A stretch of DNA of 46,910 nucleotides from Mycobacterium gordonae (GCF_002101675.1 NZ_LQOY01000067.1:1-46910); one strand, 5' to 3'; counted from the stretch's first letter, positions 9,347 through 18,842 are shown. Numbers and translations are program-made. The notes: a model not told the origin generated them from the sequence alone.

Positions 9347-10243
9347 ATGACTGTTACCTGCGAGCGAATCCGCACCGAAGACGGCGTCACCCTCACGGCG
9401 GATTTCTACCGGCACGACACCGCCCGCGCCGTCGTACTTCTCCTGCATGGTGGTGGTCAAAATCGCCACGCTTGGACCACCACGGCGCGCCGGTTGCATG
9501 CGCGCGGTTACACCGTCGTCGCCTACGATGCCCGAGGCCACGGCGATAGCGGGTGGGACCCGACTGGGCGATACGAACTCGCAGGACTCACATCCGATCT
9601 GCTGGCTGTGCGCGAACATGCGAGTGACGACCGCCCGCCGGTGGTCGTTGGTGCGTCGTTGGGTGGCATGACCATTTTGGGAACCCATCTGCTGGCACCA
9701 GCCGATTTGTGGTCAGCAGTCGTTCTTGTCGACATCACCCCGCGAATGGAGTTCCACGGTGCACGCCGCGTCGTGTCATTTATGGCCGCCCATCCCGACG
9801 GATTCGGCACGCTCGACGACGCGGCCGACGTCATCGCCCAATACAATCCGCACCGCGCTCGTCCCGAAAGCCTGGACGGACTGCGAAAAGTGTTGCGCCA
9901 ACGCGACGATGGCAGGTGGATTTGGCGATGGGATCCGGCTTTCATCACCTCTAATTTTCAGTTCCTGCAAGGTGACCCCGCCACTGGTGCCGAACAGTTC
10001 GACGCGATCAGCGAACTGCTTGTTGAGGGGGCCCGTCGCGTGCAGGCACCAACGCTTCTGGTGCGCGGCGTCCTCTCGGATGTGACATCGCAGCAGTCGG
10101 TCGATGAATTCCTCCAGGTTGTCCCGCACGCCGAAGCGGTGGACGTTTCCGGCACAGGTCACATGGTGGCCGGCGACGACAACGACGCCTTCACTGCAGC
10201 AGTCGCCGGATTTCTCGACCGCACGATAGCCAATTCGGCCTGA
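9347..10243 (+). CDS. Alpha/beta-hydrolase fold enzyme
   Basis: This is a 298-residue cytosolic hydrolase with the oxyanion-hole strand VVLLLHGGGQNRHAW (about residues 28-42) and the DARGHGDSG loop (about 60-68). The nucleophile elbow is GASLGGM (Ser near 105). The general-base histidine is in GTGHMVAGDDN near the C-terminus. Such enzymes act on esters, epoxides or C-C bonds in lipid catabolism, and the substrate cannot be read from the sequence. It lies in the cluster downstream of the TetR regulator. Confidence 0.87.
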   Translation: MTVTCERIRTEDGVTLTADFYRHDTARAVVLLLHGGGQNRHAWTTTARRLHARGYTVVAYDARGHGDSGWDPTGRYELAGLTSDLLAVREHASDDRPPVVVGASLGGMTILGTHLLAPADLWSAVVLVDITPRMEFHGARRVVSFMAAHPDGFGTLDDAADVIAQYNPHRARPESLDGLRKVLRQRDDGRWIWRWDPAFITSNFQFLQGDPATGAEQFDAISELLVEGARRVQAPTLLVRGVLSDVTSQQSVDEFLQVVPHAEAVDVSGTGHMVAGDDNDAFTAAVAGFLDRTIANSA

Positions 10244-10351
10244 GAACCTCTGAGCTGTGTGGCGCAGCCCAAAGCTGGCCATAGTTAAGGGCAGCCGACA
10301 GCTACCAAAACCAAGATATGCGTGACATCCATCCACTTAAGCAGGATGTGA

Positions 10352-11884
10352 ATGGCCATTAGCTACAGTCGAGCGATGCACCTTCGTACCGTCTGCACCA
10401 CAGTAACTTCCGGCTTGGTCGAGGGTTTCTCCCGAGACGGCGTGACCAGGTGGCGATCCATCCCCTACGCCGAGCCGCCCGTCGGGGCGTTGCGCCTAAG
10501 AGCCCCCCGGCCAATCGAGCCGTGGGAGGGAGTCTTGCCGTGTCACCGTTTCAGGTACTGTGCACCACAGCCGCGCAAATACACTTTTGTTGGCCTCGGC
10601 AAATATCAGCCGATGAGCGAAGACTGCCTGACGCTGAACGTCGTCGCGCCCGACACCAGATACGAGCGGCCGTTACCTGTGATGGTGTTCATCCATGGCG
10701 GCGCATACTTCCTCGGCAGCTCCGCGACACCGGTATATGACGGGGCATCGTTGGCTCGCAAGGGGTGCGTGTTCGTGTCAGTTAATTACCGGCTGGGCGC
10801 GCTTGGAGCAGTTGACCTCTCGTCTCTGTCTACCGACGCCTTCCGCATCGACGACAATCTTTATCTGCGTGATCTGGTTATGGCGCTCCGTTGGGTGCGT
10901 GACAACATCGCAAGCTTCGGCGGCAATCCCGACGCTGTGACGATATTCGGCGAGAGCGCAGGGGCACACGCAGTGGCGACGCTGTTGGCTGTTCCAGCTG
11001 CTAAAGGGCTGTTCGCTCAAGCCATTTCTGAGAGCCCCGCGGGAGGTTTGGCTAGTTCCCGTGAACAATCTGAAGAATACGCCGCAAGGTTTGCGGCGAT
11101 TCTCGGAGCTCGGAGGCGAGACGCTGCCGCGGTCTTGCTGACCGCGCCGCCGACCGACCTCGTAGCGACTTTGGATCATCTGATCATGCAGGAAAGCCGC
11201 AACGCGCCGGGCGTATATCCGGTCGGTCCCACATATGGAACCGACTACCTGCCGCTGGATCCAATGGATTCGTTGCGCTTGGGAAAAGCACACCGAGTGC
11301 CTCTCGTCGTGGGTAACAATGCGGAAGAAGCCAAGCTGTTCACCCGCTTCCTGAAACTACTGCCAACGAACGAACCCAAGATCGAGCTGCTGCTATCGAC
11401 TGTGGAATCTGCTGACCGTGAGCGGATTACGGCGGCGTACCCCTCTTATCCGAAAGCCGCTGCTTGTATTGAATTGGGAGGCGACTTCACGTTCGCATCG
11501 GTCGTATGGCAGATCGCCGACGCGCACAGCGCACACGCTCCGGTATACGTGTACCGCTATGACTACGCTCCGCGCACGTTGCGATGGTCCGGGCTGGGGG
11601 CCACTCATGCTACCGAATTGCTCGCAGTTTTCGACGTCTACAGAACGCGGTTGGGTCGGCTGCTCAGCGCGGCAGGCGACAAATATACGGCGCTGCGCAT
11701 TACCGAGGATGTCCAGTCGCGGTGGTGCGCCTTCGCCCGCACAGGCGTGCCTGGCGCGGGTTGGCCCAGCCACGTCAGTGCCGACCATGCGGTGATGATC
11801 TTCGACAGGACATCGCGGGTCGAGTGTGACCCGCTTGCGGTTCGGCGCCAGGCGTGGGAGGGATTTACCTTCCGCCGCCCCTGA
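10352..11884 (+). CDS. Type-B carboxylesterase/lipase
   Basis: This 510-residue esterase has the family signature near the N-terminus (SEDCLTLNVVAP, about residues 90-101). It also has the HGGAYFLGS oxyanion loop (about 115-123) and the nucleophile motif FGESAGAHAV (Ser near 201). A late THATELLAVF segment supplies the catalytic histidine. It hydrolyses carboxylic esters, often lipidic in mycobacteria. The start is ATG at 10352 with AGGA upstream; an in-frame ATG at 10376 is possible. No signal peptide is evident. The gene appears intact and ends 285 bases before the IS21 element. Confidence 0.9.
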   Translation: MAISYSRAMHLRTVCTTVTSGLVEGFSRDGVTRWRSIPYAEPPVGALRLRAPRPIEPWEGVLPCHRFRYCAPQPRKYTFVGLGKYQPMSEDCLTLNVVAPDTRYERPLPVMVFIHGGAYFLGSSATPVYDGASLARKGCVFVSVNYRLGALGAVDLSSLSTDAFRIDDNLYLRDLVMALRWVRDNIASFGGNPDAVTIFGESAGAHAVATLLAVPAAKGLFAQAISESPAGGLASSREQSEEYAARFAAILGARRRDAAAVLLTAPPTDLVATLDHLIMQESRNAPGVYPVGPTYGTDYLPLDPMDSLRLGKAHRVPLVVGNNAEEAKLFTRFLKLLPTNEPKIELLLSTVESADRERITAAYPSYPKAAACIELGGDFTFASVVWQIADAHSAHAPVYVYRYDYAPRTLRWSGLGATHATELLAVFDVYRTRLGRLLSAAGDKYTALRITEDVQSRWCAFARTGVPGAGWPSHVSADHAVMIFDRTSRVECDPLAVRRQAWEGFTFRRP

Positions 11885-11965
11885 CCGCATTCTGTGTGCA
11901 TCTCGTTCCCGACATGCCGCGAACTGCCGCGGGCGAGGTATTCAAAGACAGAGCTTCGCCCGTAA
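11885..11965 (+). pseudogene. Fossil of an acyl-CoA synthetase (FadD) C-terminus
   Basis: Just after the carboxylesterase stop, one frame reads VHLVPDMPRTAAGEVFKDR. This is the hallmark C-terminal lysine loop of ANL-type acyl-CoA ligases (normally PRTAxGKVxK), with Glu in place of the catalytic Lys. No upstream part of a fadD is present, so it is a scrap left by a deletion. The rest of the gap to the IS21 element at 12170 contains nothing recognisable. Confidence 0.45.
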
Positions 11966-12174
11966 TTCGGCGGGGAGCGGCGTTCAGCCCTACGTTGAAC
12001 CGCTGTTCGTCGCGTCAGCTGCTGATTACCACCACCACCTGGGAATGGAACCAGACGCCCAGGTAGTTGCGCGCGGAGCGCTTGAGCTTCAGCCTATCGG
12101 CTCGCGCTACGGCGGCGGGCCAAAAGTTTCGATAGTGGGATGGCCCACTCGGGTCAGAGTTGACCCTGCTGCCC

Positions 12175-12242
12175 GTGGCCATGAGAAAGTCCCCATCTGT
12201 GGCCGGTAGGAAGTCCCCGCTGGTGGCCAGGTAGAAGTCCCC
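12175..12242. repeat. Left-end triple repeats of the IS21 element, 24-bp period
   Basis: Three 20-base units of form GTGGCC-n8-AGTCCCC start at 12175, 12199 and 12223, exactly 24 bases apart. Multiple terminal repeats of this kind are typical IstA-binding sites of IS21-family elements. Confidence 0.8.
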
Positions 12243-12339
12243 ACTCCTTTGCGGGCTCGTCGTGTCTTTTCCGGGAGCTGAGGGCCTGGGCGGTGACGGT
12301 GATAGCGCCAACTGTCACCACACCGCCCAGGGAGCTCTA

Positions 12340-12969
12340 TTGAAGTCTGCAAGGGAGCGTATGAACATTATTTCGGCGTATCACCAGGTCGGCACCTATC
12401 GCGGCGCGGCCGAGCTGTGCGGCACCACCCATAAAACGGTCAAACGGGTCATCGAGCGGGCCGAGGCTGGTGGGCCGCCGCCGCGGGAGCCACGGCCCCG
12501 CAACCTCGACGCGTTCACCGACCTGGTCGCCACCCGGGTCAAGAGCTCGAACGGCAAGATCTCGGCGAAGCGGCTGCTGCCGGTGGCCCGCGCCGCGGGG
12601 TATCAGGGTTCGGCACGAAACTTCCGCCGGTTGGTGGCTGAGCAGAAAGTGTTGTGGCGCAAAGCCAACAAGCATCAACGCAGGCCGGCAGTGTGGTCAC
12701 CGGGTGACTACCTGGTGATGGACTGGGCCGAAGCCGCGCCAGGGTTGTTGGTGTTCTGCGCGGTCCTGGCCTATTCGCGGTGGCGGTTCGTGCGGTTTGC
12801 CGCCGATCAGAAAGCCTCGACGACGTTGGCGATGGTCGCCGAAGCCCTGGAGGCGATCGGCGGGGTCCCGGCCAAGGTACTGGCCGACCGGATGGGCTGC
12901 CTCAAAGGTGGTGTGGTCGCCAATGTCGTTGTCCCGACGCCGGATTACGTGCGGTTTGCCTCCCATTAC
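12340..12969 (+). pseudogene. istA: istA 5' part, IS21 transposase interrupted by insertion
   Basis: This encodes the first 210 residues of a DDE transposase. It has an N-terminal HTH (YRGAAELCGTTHKTVKRVIERA), the first catalytic Asp in LVMDWAEA (near residue 128) and the second in LADRMG (near 182). The best start is TTG at 12340 with GGAG at 12331-12334; the frame stays open to an ATG at 12262. Coding is native up to the TAC codon at 12967-12969, after which eight foreign codons end in a stop at 12996. The reading frame resumes exactly at 17104. Confidence 0.85.
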
Positions 12970-13044
12970 CCGTTGACTGAACTACGACACGCCTAGCCGC
13001 TGGTAGGCGCTCTTTTTCGGTGTTGTGGGTTAACGTCTGGGCCC

Positions 13045-14268
13045 GTGTCTGTTGATGGGGAGCAAGAGCGCGACATCGCGGTCCTGTCGGTGCCGGTGCT
13101 CGGCTCGTTGGTGCAGACCAATGATTCGTGGGAGCCGTTCCGGTTGGTCGACCCGACCGGTGCCGTCGTGGATGGGGTGTCGGCGTTCTTCCGTGATCTG
13201 CAGGCCGCGGGGAGATCGGAGGCGACGATCCGGTCTTACGGGATGGATCTGCTGCGATGGTTCCGGTTTTTGTGGGCGATCGAGGTTCCGTGGCAGCGGG
13301 CGACTCGGGTCGAGGCCCGCGACTTTTCGCGCTGGATGCTGGTGGCCGGCAAGCCAGCTCGTCCGCACTGGCGACGACCAACGGTCGTTCCGAAGACGAA
13401 GCAGCGCAAGGAGTCCTACTCGGCGTCGGTGCGTGCGCATAGCGAAACGGTGTTGCGGTCCTTCTACGACTTCCATCTGGATGCCGGCACGGGGCCGCTG
13501 GTCAACCCTTTTCCGCTGGACCGGGCGCGGCGAGGGCGCCGGGCCCACGCGCATCACAATCCGATGGAACCACACCGTAATGAGCGCAAGGGCTTGTATC
13601 GGCCGTCGACGCCGTCGCGGATTCCTCGCAGCATCCCCGACGAGGAGTTCAACGAGATCTTTGCGCGGCTGCCGTCGCAGCGCGATCGGGCGTTGGTGGC
13701 GTTCTACGTCTCCACCGGGGCAAGGGCCTCGGAGCTGCTCTCGGCTACTCAGGGTGGTGTCGACCCGGGCAGGGGCGTGATTGCGTTGACTCGCAAGGGG
13801 TCTCGGGCGATCCAGGAACTGCCGGCTTCTTCGGATGCCTTCGTGTGGTTGCGGCTTTATCAGGTCGAGATGAAGGGCCGTGTTCCGCAGGGTCGGCATC
13901 AGCCGTTGTGGTGGACGTCCCGAACTCCGTTGCGGCCGTTGACCTATCATGCGGTGCATCGGATGTTCGAACGGGCCGGGCAAGGCGCCGGAAGCACCGC
14001 GACACTCCATGCCTTGCGGCATACCGCGGCGTATCGGATGGCCGAGGACCCTGATCTTCCGTTGACCGATGTTCAGTTCGTGCTGGGTCATGCGTTGCTG
14101 ACCACCACGCAGATTTACCTGACCCCGCGCAAGCAGGACGTAATCCGCAGAATCCTCGCCCATCATGCCCAGCAGACGAAAAAGGCCGCCGAGCGAGTGC
14201 AAGCACCGCCGGCACCTGGCTACCGCCCTGAGACACTGCGGGTGCTGTTCGGCGGTGAATCGCGATGA
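13045..14268 (+). CDS. Tyrosine recombinase, TnpA-like
   Basis: This 407-residue site-specific recombinase has an N-terminal SAM-like core-binding domain (about residues 45-150) and a C-terminal catalytic domain. The catalytic residues are visible: Arg in GARASELL (near 226), Lys in the beta-hairpin RKGSRAIQELP, HALRHT (about 320-325), the LGH motif, and the nucleophilic Tyr in TTTQIYLTP (near 357). It begins with GTG at 13045 without a clear ribosome site. It matches the short recombinase of Tn554-type pairs and is coupled to the long one by ATGA. Confidence 0.88.
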   Translation: MSVDGEQERDIAVLSVPVLGSLVQTNDSWEPFRLVDPTGAVVDGVSAFFRDLQAAGRSEATIRSYGMDLLRWFRFLWAIEVPWQRATRVEARDFSRWMLVAGKPARPHWRRPTVVPKTKQRKESYSASVRAHSETVLRSFYDFHLDAGTGPLVNPFPLDRARRGRRAHAHHNPMEPHRNERKGLYRPSTPSRIPRSIPDEEFNEIFARLPSQRDRALVAFYVSTGARASELLSATQGGVDPGRGVIALTRKGSRAIQELPASSDAFVWLRLYQVEMKGRVPQGRHQPLWWTSRTPLRPLTYHAVHRMFERAGQGAGSTATLHALRHTAAYRMAEDPDLPLTDVQFVLGHALLTTTQIYLTPRKQDVIRRILAHHAQQTKKAAERVQAPPAPGYRPETLRVLFGGESR

Positions 14269-16730
14269 CGGTGACCAGCATCGAGCAGCCCGCTGTCGCA
14301 GCGGCGCTGCCGGTCGATGCGCCAGTGGCGATGATCGCGTCTGCCCGGTCGCCCGGTGCAGAATGGCCGCGGACCCGGCAGGACCGCCAGAGCATCGACT
14401 CATTGTTGACTCAGCCGCCGTTCGCGCCGCCCAAACGTCACCGCCGTCACCCCGGCGCCTACGACGTCGCAGTCGGCTTGATGTTGGACTGGCTGCTGGA
14501 CCAGCCGGGAGGTACCTGGCAGGACCGGTGGCTGGCCAGCGGCGCGGACGCCGACGGACGGCGCTGGCGGCACATCCCCGTGGGATGGCTGACCGCGCGT
14601 GGCCATGACCAGTCGTGGGCACATGACTGGTTCTTCCGGGCGTTGTTCACCGCCTTCGGCGCCGATCTCATCCGACCCTCGTTGAGTTGGCTTGCCGCAG
14701 CGCATTTCCGGCGCGGCATCCTGACCAACATTATGGCGCGCTGCCGCGATGCCGCCGGGTTCACACGCCTGCAAGCACTATGTTCGGGCGACCCGGACGT
14801 GTCATCAGCCGCGGTGACCCGCACGACCTACCGAGCGTCGCTGATCCTGGCGGCCAAGGGCGGCGCCATTGCCGACATCACCATCGGCGACATGCTCGAA
14901 CTGCTCGACGCTGAGGCCGTGACGCTCAGCACCGCTCCTGGCGCCACGCATTTGTTCTACCGGGTATTGCGCACGATGGGTGTCTTCGGCGCCGATGCGC
15001 CGGCGACTCTGCGGGAGTTGCGCACGGTCGGGCAACGCACACCTGAGCAGTTGATCGACCGGTACGGGCTGGTCTGCCGTCCCATCCGCAATCTGCTCGT
15101 GGACTACCTCAAGGAACGCCAGCCCGCCCTGGACTACACCAGCTTGAACAGCCTCGCCAATTTCCTCGGCGGCCTGTTCTGGGCAGACCTGGAACGTCAC
15201 CACCCCGGCATCGACAGCCTGCACTTGCCGCCCGAGGTCGCCGAGGCATGGAAACAGCGGCTACGCACGGTTCCCAAGACCATCCGAGCATCCGACGGCA
15301 GCGCGACTCAGACCCAGGTGCCGCGGATCAACTACCGTGAATGCCTCACCCCGGTGCGGGGCTTCTATCTCGACCTCGCTCACTGGGCCGTCGAAGACCC
15401 CGCCCGCTGGGCCGCCTGGGTGGCGCCCTGCCCGGTCGGGAGTGAAGAGATCAATCGGCGAAAAGACAAGCGGCAACGCAAGTCCCGCATGGACGCACGC
15501 ACCCGTGAACGGCTGCCGGTGCTGCCGACACTGCGCCGCACCGCCGACCAGCAGCGCCGCGACGCCGCCCAGGTACTCGATGCAGCTCGCAGCACCCCGA
15601 TCGGGCAGACCTTCACCGCGGCCGGCCGGACCCTACTGCGCATCGACTCGCCCCGCGCGGCAGCGGTCAAGGTCTGGGCCCAAGACGTGGGCACCGGCGC
15701 CCGCCATGATCTAGTCAAGCAGGAAGAGCAGGCCTTTTGGGCCTACGCCGCAATTGAGGTGTTGCGCGCGACCGGCATCCGCATCGAAGAGCTCACCGAG
15801 CTCTCACACCACAGCCTGGTTCAATACCGGCTGCCCACTACCGGCGAACTCGTGCCGTTGCTGCAAATCGCACCGTCGAAAATCGATGCCGAACGGCTCC
15901 TGGTGGTCAGCCCCGAACTCGCCGAGGTTCTCAGCGCGGTCATCTGTCGCGTCCGCGACACCAGCGGCGCGATTCCGCTTGTCGCCGCCTATGACCACCA
16001 CGAACGCATCTGGCTGCCACCACTACCGTTGCTGTTTCAGCGTCGCAGAGGCTGCGAGCCTCGCGCCATTAGCGCCTCGGCGATCCGCTCCATGCTCGAT
16101 GACGCCATCGCCGCCACAGGACTCACCGAGCCAGCAACAGGGCAACCGCTGCGATTTACGCCCCACGACTTCCGAAGGCTTTTCATCACCGACGCCGTCC
16201 TCAACGGGCTGCCGCCTCACATCGCCCAGGTCATCGCCGGGCACCGCGACATCAACGTCACCATGGGCTATAAGGCCGTCTATCCCGACGAGGCCATCCA
16301 ATCACATCTGGCATTCCTCGCCCGCCGCCGCGACCTGCGGCCCACCGACGAATACCGCGCCCCCACCGATGAGGAATGGCAGGAATTCCTGGGCCACTTC
16401 GAACGCCGCAAAGTCTCCATTGGCACCTGCGGACGCGCCTTCGCCAGCAGTTGTGTTCACGAGCACGCTTGTGTCAGATGCCCGCTGCTCTGGCCTGACC
16501 CGACCCAACGGCACCGTCTGCTCGAGATCCGCGACAACCTGCTCGCTCGCATCGCCGAAGCCGAACGCGAAGGCTGGCTCGGCGAGGTCGAAGGACTCCA
16601 AGTCAGCCTCGCCGGCGCTGAAGACAAGCTCGCCCAAGTCGACCGGCGCAGCCGCGAACAGGCACCCGTGGAACTCGGAACACCTACCCTCCCAACGAAA
16701 ACACCCAAGCGTAAGGAGACAGCTCCGTGA
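14265..16730 (+). CDS. Large tyrosine recombinase, TnpB-like, with Cys-rich tail
   Basis: The protein has 821 residues, longer than Tn554 TnpB (about 630). The catalytic core includes Arg in ATGIRIEELTEL (near 504), FTPHDFRRLFITD (about 632-644), IAGHRD (near 658) and the Tyr in MGYKAVYPDE. All expected catalytic residues are present. The C-terminus has a Cys/His cluster, CGRAFASSCVHEHACVRCPLL (split as CGRAFAS then CVHEHACVRC, about 722-742), likely zinc-binding and characteristic of this recombinase class. The N-terminal 450 residues lack an obvious known domain. It overlaps both neighbours by 4 bases. Confidence 0.88.
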   Translation: MTVTSIEQPAVAAALPVDAPVAMIASARSPGAEWPRTRQDRQSIDSLLTQPPFAPPKRHRRHPGAYDVAVGLMLDWLLDQPGGTWQDRWLASGADADGRRWRHIPVGWLTARGHDQSWAHDWFFRALFTAFGADLIRPSLSWLAAAHFRRGILTNIMARCRDAAGFTRLQALCSGDPDVSSAAVTRTTYRASLILAAKGGAIADITIGDMLELLDAEAVTLSTAPGATHLFYRVLRTMGVFGADAPATLRELRTVGQRTPEQLIDRYGLVCRPIRNLLVDYLKERQPALDYTSLNSLANFLGGLFWADLERHHPGIDSLHLPPEVAEAWKQRLRTVPKTIRASDGSATQTQVPRINYRECLTPVRGFYLDLAHWAVEDPARWAAWVAPCPVGSEEINRRKDKRQRKSRMDARTRERLPVLPTLRRTADQQRRDAAQVLDAARSTPIGQTFTAAGRTLLRIDSPRAAAVKVWAQDVGTGARHDLVKQEEQAFWAYAAIEVLRATGIRIEELTELSHHSLVQYRLPTTGELVPLLQIAPSKIDAERLLVVSPELAEVLSAVICRVRDTSGAIPLVAAYDHHERIWLPPLPLLFQRRRGCEPRAISASAIRSMLDDAIAATGLTEPATGQPLRFTPHDFRRLFITDAVLNGLPPHIAQVIAGHRDINVTMGYKAVYPDEAIQSHLAFLARRRDLRPTDEYRAPTDEEWQEFLGHFERRKVSIGTCGRAFASSCVHEHACVRCPLLWPDPTQRHRLLEIRDNLLARIAEAEREGWLGEVEGLQVSLAGAEDKLAQVDRRSREQAPVELGTPTLPTKTPKRKETAP

Positions 16731-17014
16731 GTCTGACGTTCTATGTCCTGTTGTGGGCCCATCCCGGGACCGAGGACTCGCTGGTCGCCTACGAAGATAC
16801 AGTCCTCTGCCTTGTCGCCGACCACGGCGGCAAGGTCCTGCAACGCGCGCGGAGCGACGGCGCCGAAGGTCGCCCACTGGAAATTCAGTTATTCGAGTTC
16901 CCCTCCGCTGAGGCGTTTGACGCCTACATGGCAGACTCGCGCCGAACGGCGCTGGCGTCCGAGCGCGACCGTGCTATCGCAAGGACCGAACTCATCAACG
17001 TCCAGCTGGTGTGA
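16727..17014 (+). CDS. Small DUF1330-like (dimeric alpha-beta barrel) protein carried by the transposon
   Basis: This 95-residue protein starts at a GTG that overlaps the tnpB stop (GTGA). Its pattern FYVLLWAHPG, then LEIQLFEFPSAEAFDAYMAD and RRTALASERDRAIARTEL resembles DUF1330/ferredoxin-like alpha-beta-barrel proteins. It is not recognisably related to Tn554 TnpC, which occupies this place in the prototype. Its role is unknown; it could be an accessory factor in transposition or a minimal cargo gene. Confidence 0.7.
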   Translation: MSLTFYVLLWAHPGTEDSLVAYEDTVLCLVADHGGKVLQRARSDGAEGRPLEIQLFEFPSAEAFDAYMADSRRTALASERDRAIARTELINVQLV

Positions 17015-17103
17015 TGCTGGCCGGTGGCTGCCTGTGAGGTTAATAGCTAAGGCGCACAGAAAAATTCAGACAATCCTGACGGGCCGTTGAGTTCAGAGAA
17101 TAC

Positions 17104-17979
17104 CGGTTCGTCCCGGACTTCTGCCATGGCGCGGATCCGCAATCGAAGGGGATCGTGGAGAACCTGTGCGGCTACGCCCAAGACGACCTGGCTGTCCCGC
17201 TGCTGACTGAAGCCGCCATCGCCGGGGAGCCGGTCGATCTACGAGCCCTCAACGACCACGCCGCGGCCTGGTGCGCCGAGGTCAACGCCGCGGTGCACTC
17301 GGAGATCTGCGCGGTGCCTGATGAGCGACTCGTTGAGGAGCGCACCGTTCTCAAGGCTCTGCCGTCGTTGCGGCTCGAGATCGGGGCTGGGTCGGTGCGC
17401 CGCAAGGTCGACAGCCTGTCGTGCATCCGCTACGGCTCGGCCCGCTACTCGGTGCCCCAGCGGCTCGTCGGGGCCACGGTGGCGGCCGTGGTTGATCACG
17501 GCGCTCTGATCCTGCTGGAACCGGCGACCGGGGTCATCGTGGCCGAGCACGAGTTGGTCGGCCCGGGTGAAGTCTCGATCCTCGATGACCATTACGACGG
17601 ACCCCGCCCAGCACCCTCACGCGGGCCACGCCCGAAAACCCAAGCAGAGAAACAATTCTGCGCCCTTGGACCCGAAGCCGAACAGTTCCTGGTCGGTGCC
17701 GCCGCGATCGGCAACACCCGACTGAAATCCGAGATCGACACCCTGCTTGGGCTCGGTGCCGCCCACGGTGAACAGGCGTTGGTCGACGCCCTGCGCCGGG
17801 CGGTGGCGTTTCGGCGGTTCCGCGCCGCCGACGTGCGCTCCATCCTCGATGCCGGCACCGGCACCCCACAACCCCGGCCCGCCGGGGATGCGTTGGTCCT
17901 GGATCTGCCTAGCGCCCCGACCCGATCTCTGGACGCCTACAAGATAGCCGGCACGTCGACAGATGGGACGGCATCATGA
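17104..17979 (+). pseudogene. istA: istA 3' part, IS21 transposase C-terminus
   Basis: This is the remaining 291 residues of the split transposase. It opens with RFVPDFCHGADPQSKGIVENL, whose Glu is the third DDE residue (residue about 228 in the joined protein). It then carries the C-terminal DNA-binding/oligomerisation domain (LSCIRYGSARYSVPQRLVG). No start codon serves it naturally. The joined protein would be 501 residues, normal for IstA. Its stop overlaps the istB ATG. Confidence 0.85.
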
Positions 17980-18779
17980 CCGCCACCACGAACACGGCCA
18001 AACCGGTGGACCCGCCCTCGGTGGCGCCATTGGCTGCCGACCTCGACGCCGCACTGCGTCGGCTGAAGCTGGCCACGGTGCGTCGTAATGCCGCCGAGGT
18101 GCTGCAGGTGGCCAAGACGCAACGCTGGACCCCTGAGGAGATTCTGCGGACCCTGGTCGAGGCTGAGATCGCTGCCCGGGATGCGTCCAATACCGCTAAC
18201 CGCCTCAAGGCGGCCGCGTTTCCCGTCGCCAAGTCCCTCGACGGCTTCGACGTCACCGGGTCATCGGTCACCCAGGCCACGTTCGACTACCTATCGAGCC
18301 TGGAATGGATTCGGGCCCAACAGAATCTAGCGGTCATCGGTCCGCCCGGCACCGGGAAAAGTCACCTGCTCATCGGCTGCGGACACGCCGCCGTGCACGC
18401 CGGTTTCAAGGTCCGCTACTTCACCGCCGCCGACCTGATCGAGGTGCTCTACCGCGGCCTGGCCGACAACACCGTCGGCAAGATTATCGACACACTGCTG
18501 CGCGCGGACCTCGTCATCTTGGACGAGATCGGCTTCGCCCCGCTCGATGACACCGGCACCCAACTGTTGTTCCGGCTCGTCGCCGCCGGCTACGAGCGCC
18601 GCTCGCTGGCCATCGCCTCGCACTGGCCCTTCGAACAGTGGGGACGATTCCTGCCTGAGCACACCACCGCCGCCAGCATCCTCGACCGGCTACTGCACCA
18701 CGCCACCATCGTCATCACCTCCGGCGAGTCCTACCGGATGCGTCATGCCGACCACAAGAAAGGAGCCAACAAGAGTTAG
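17976..18779 (+). CDS. istB: IstB AAA+ ATPase, IS21 transposition helper
   Basis: The 267-residue ATPase has Walker A GPPGTGKSHL (about residues 123-132) and Walker B LVILDEIGF (about 178-186). Both are followed by the IstB-typical LFRLVAAGYERRSLAIASHWPFEQWGRF. IstB assembles on target DNA and stimulates IstA. It appears intact, but IstA is split, so the copy is presumably immobile unless IstA is supplied in trans. The ATG overlaps the istA stop (ATGA). Confidence 0.93.
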   Translation: MTATTNTAKPVDPPSVAPLAADLDAALRRLKLATVRRNAAEVLQVAKTQRWTPEEILRTLVEAEIAARDASNTANRLKAAAFPVAKSLDGFDVTGSSVTQATFDYLSSLEWIRAQQNLAVIGPPGTGKSHLLIGCGHAAVHAGFKVRYFTAADLIEVLYRGLADNTVGKIIDTLLRADLVILDEIGFAPLDDTGTQLLFRLVAAGYERRSLAIASHWPFEQWGRFLPEHTTAASILDRLLHHATIVITSGESYRMRHADHKKGANKS

Positions 18780-18799
18780 CCAATCACCCGCAACGGGGT

Positions 18800-18842
18800 G
18801 GGGACTTCACGTGGCCACCAGCGGGGACTTCTACTTGGCCAT
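18800..18842. repeat. Right-end repeats of the IS21 element
   Basis: Two units, GGGGACTTCACGTGGCC from 18800 and GGGGACTTCTACTTGGCC from 18823, are inverse copies of the left-end units with the same 23-24 base spacing. They mark the IstA-binding right end. Confidence 0.75.

Larger units (their letters stand above)
12970..17103 (+). mobile_element. Tn554-like transposon (two tyrosine recombinases plus a small protein) inserted in istA
   Basis: Removing 12970-17103 joins TAC directly to CGG and restores istA as SHYRFVPDFCHGADP without loss or gain. The tetramer TACC is present at both junctions and in the restored site. CTGAACT at 12977-12983 and its inverse AGTTCAG at 17090-17096 lie about seven bases inside each end, like recombinase arm sites. 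There is no longer target duplication, as expected for Tn554-type transposition. The three genes overlap by 4 bases each (ATGA at 14265, GTGA at 16727), one operon. No resistance or other large cargo is present. Confidence 0.8.

Noticed and set aside
12175..12242. CRISPR-like short regular repeats
   Set aside because: Only three units with 4-base gaps at an IS21 terminus, matched by inverse units at the other end; they are transposase-binding repeats.
13030..14622. 530-residue minus-strand open frame opposite tnpA/tnpB
   Set aside because: Arg/Pro-rich antisense shadow; no domain and no ribosome site.
15754..16911. 385-residue open frame overlapping tnpB in another frame
   Set aside because: It has Ser/Pro/Arg-rich shadow composition, while the overlapping frame contains all tyrosine recombinase catalytic motifs.
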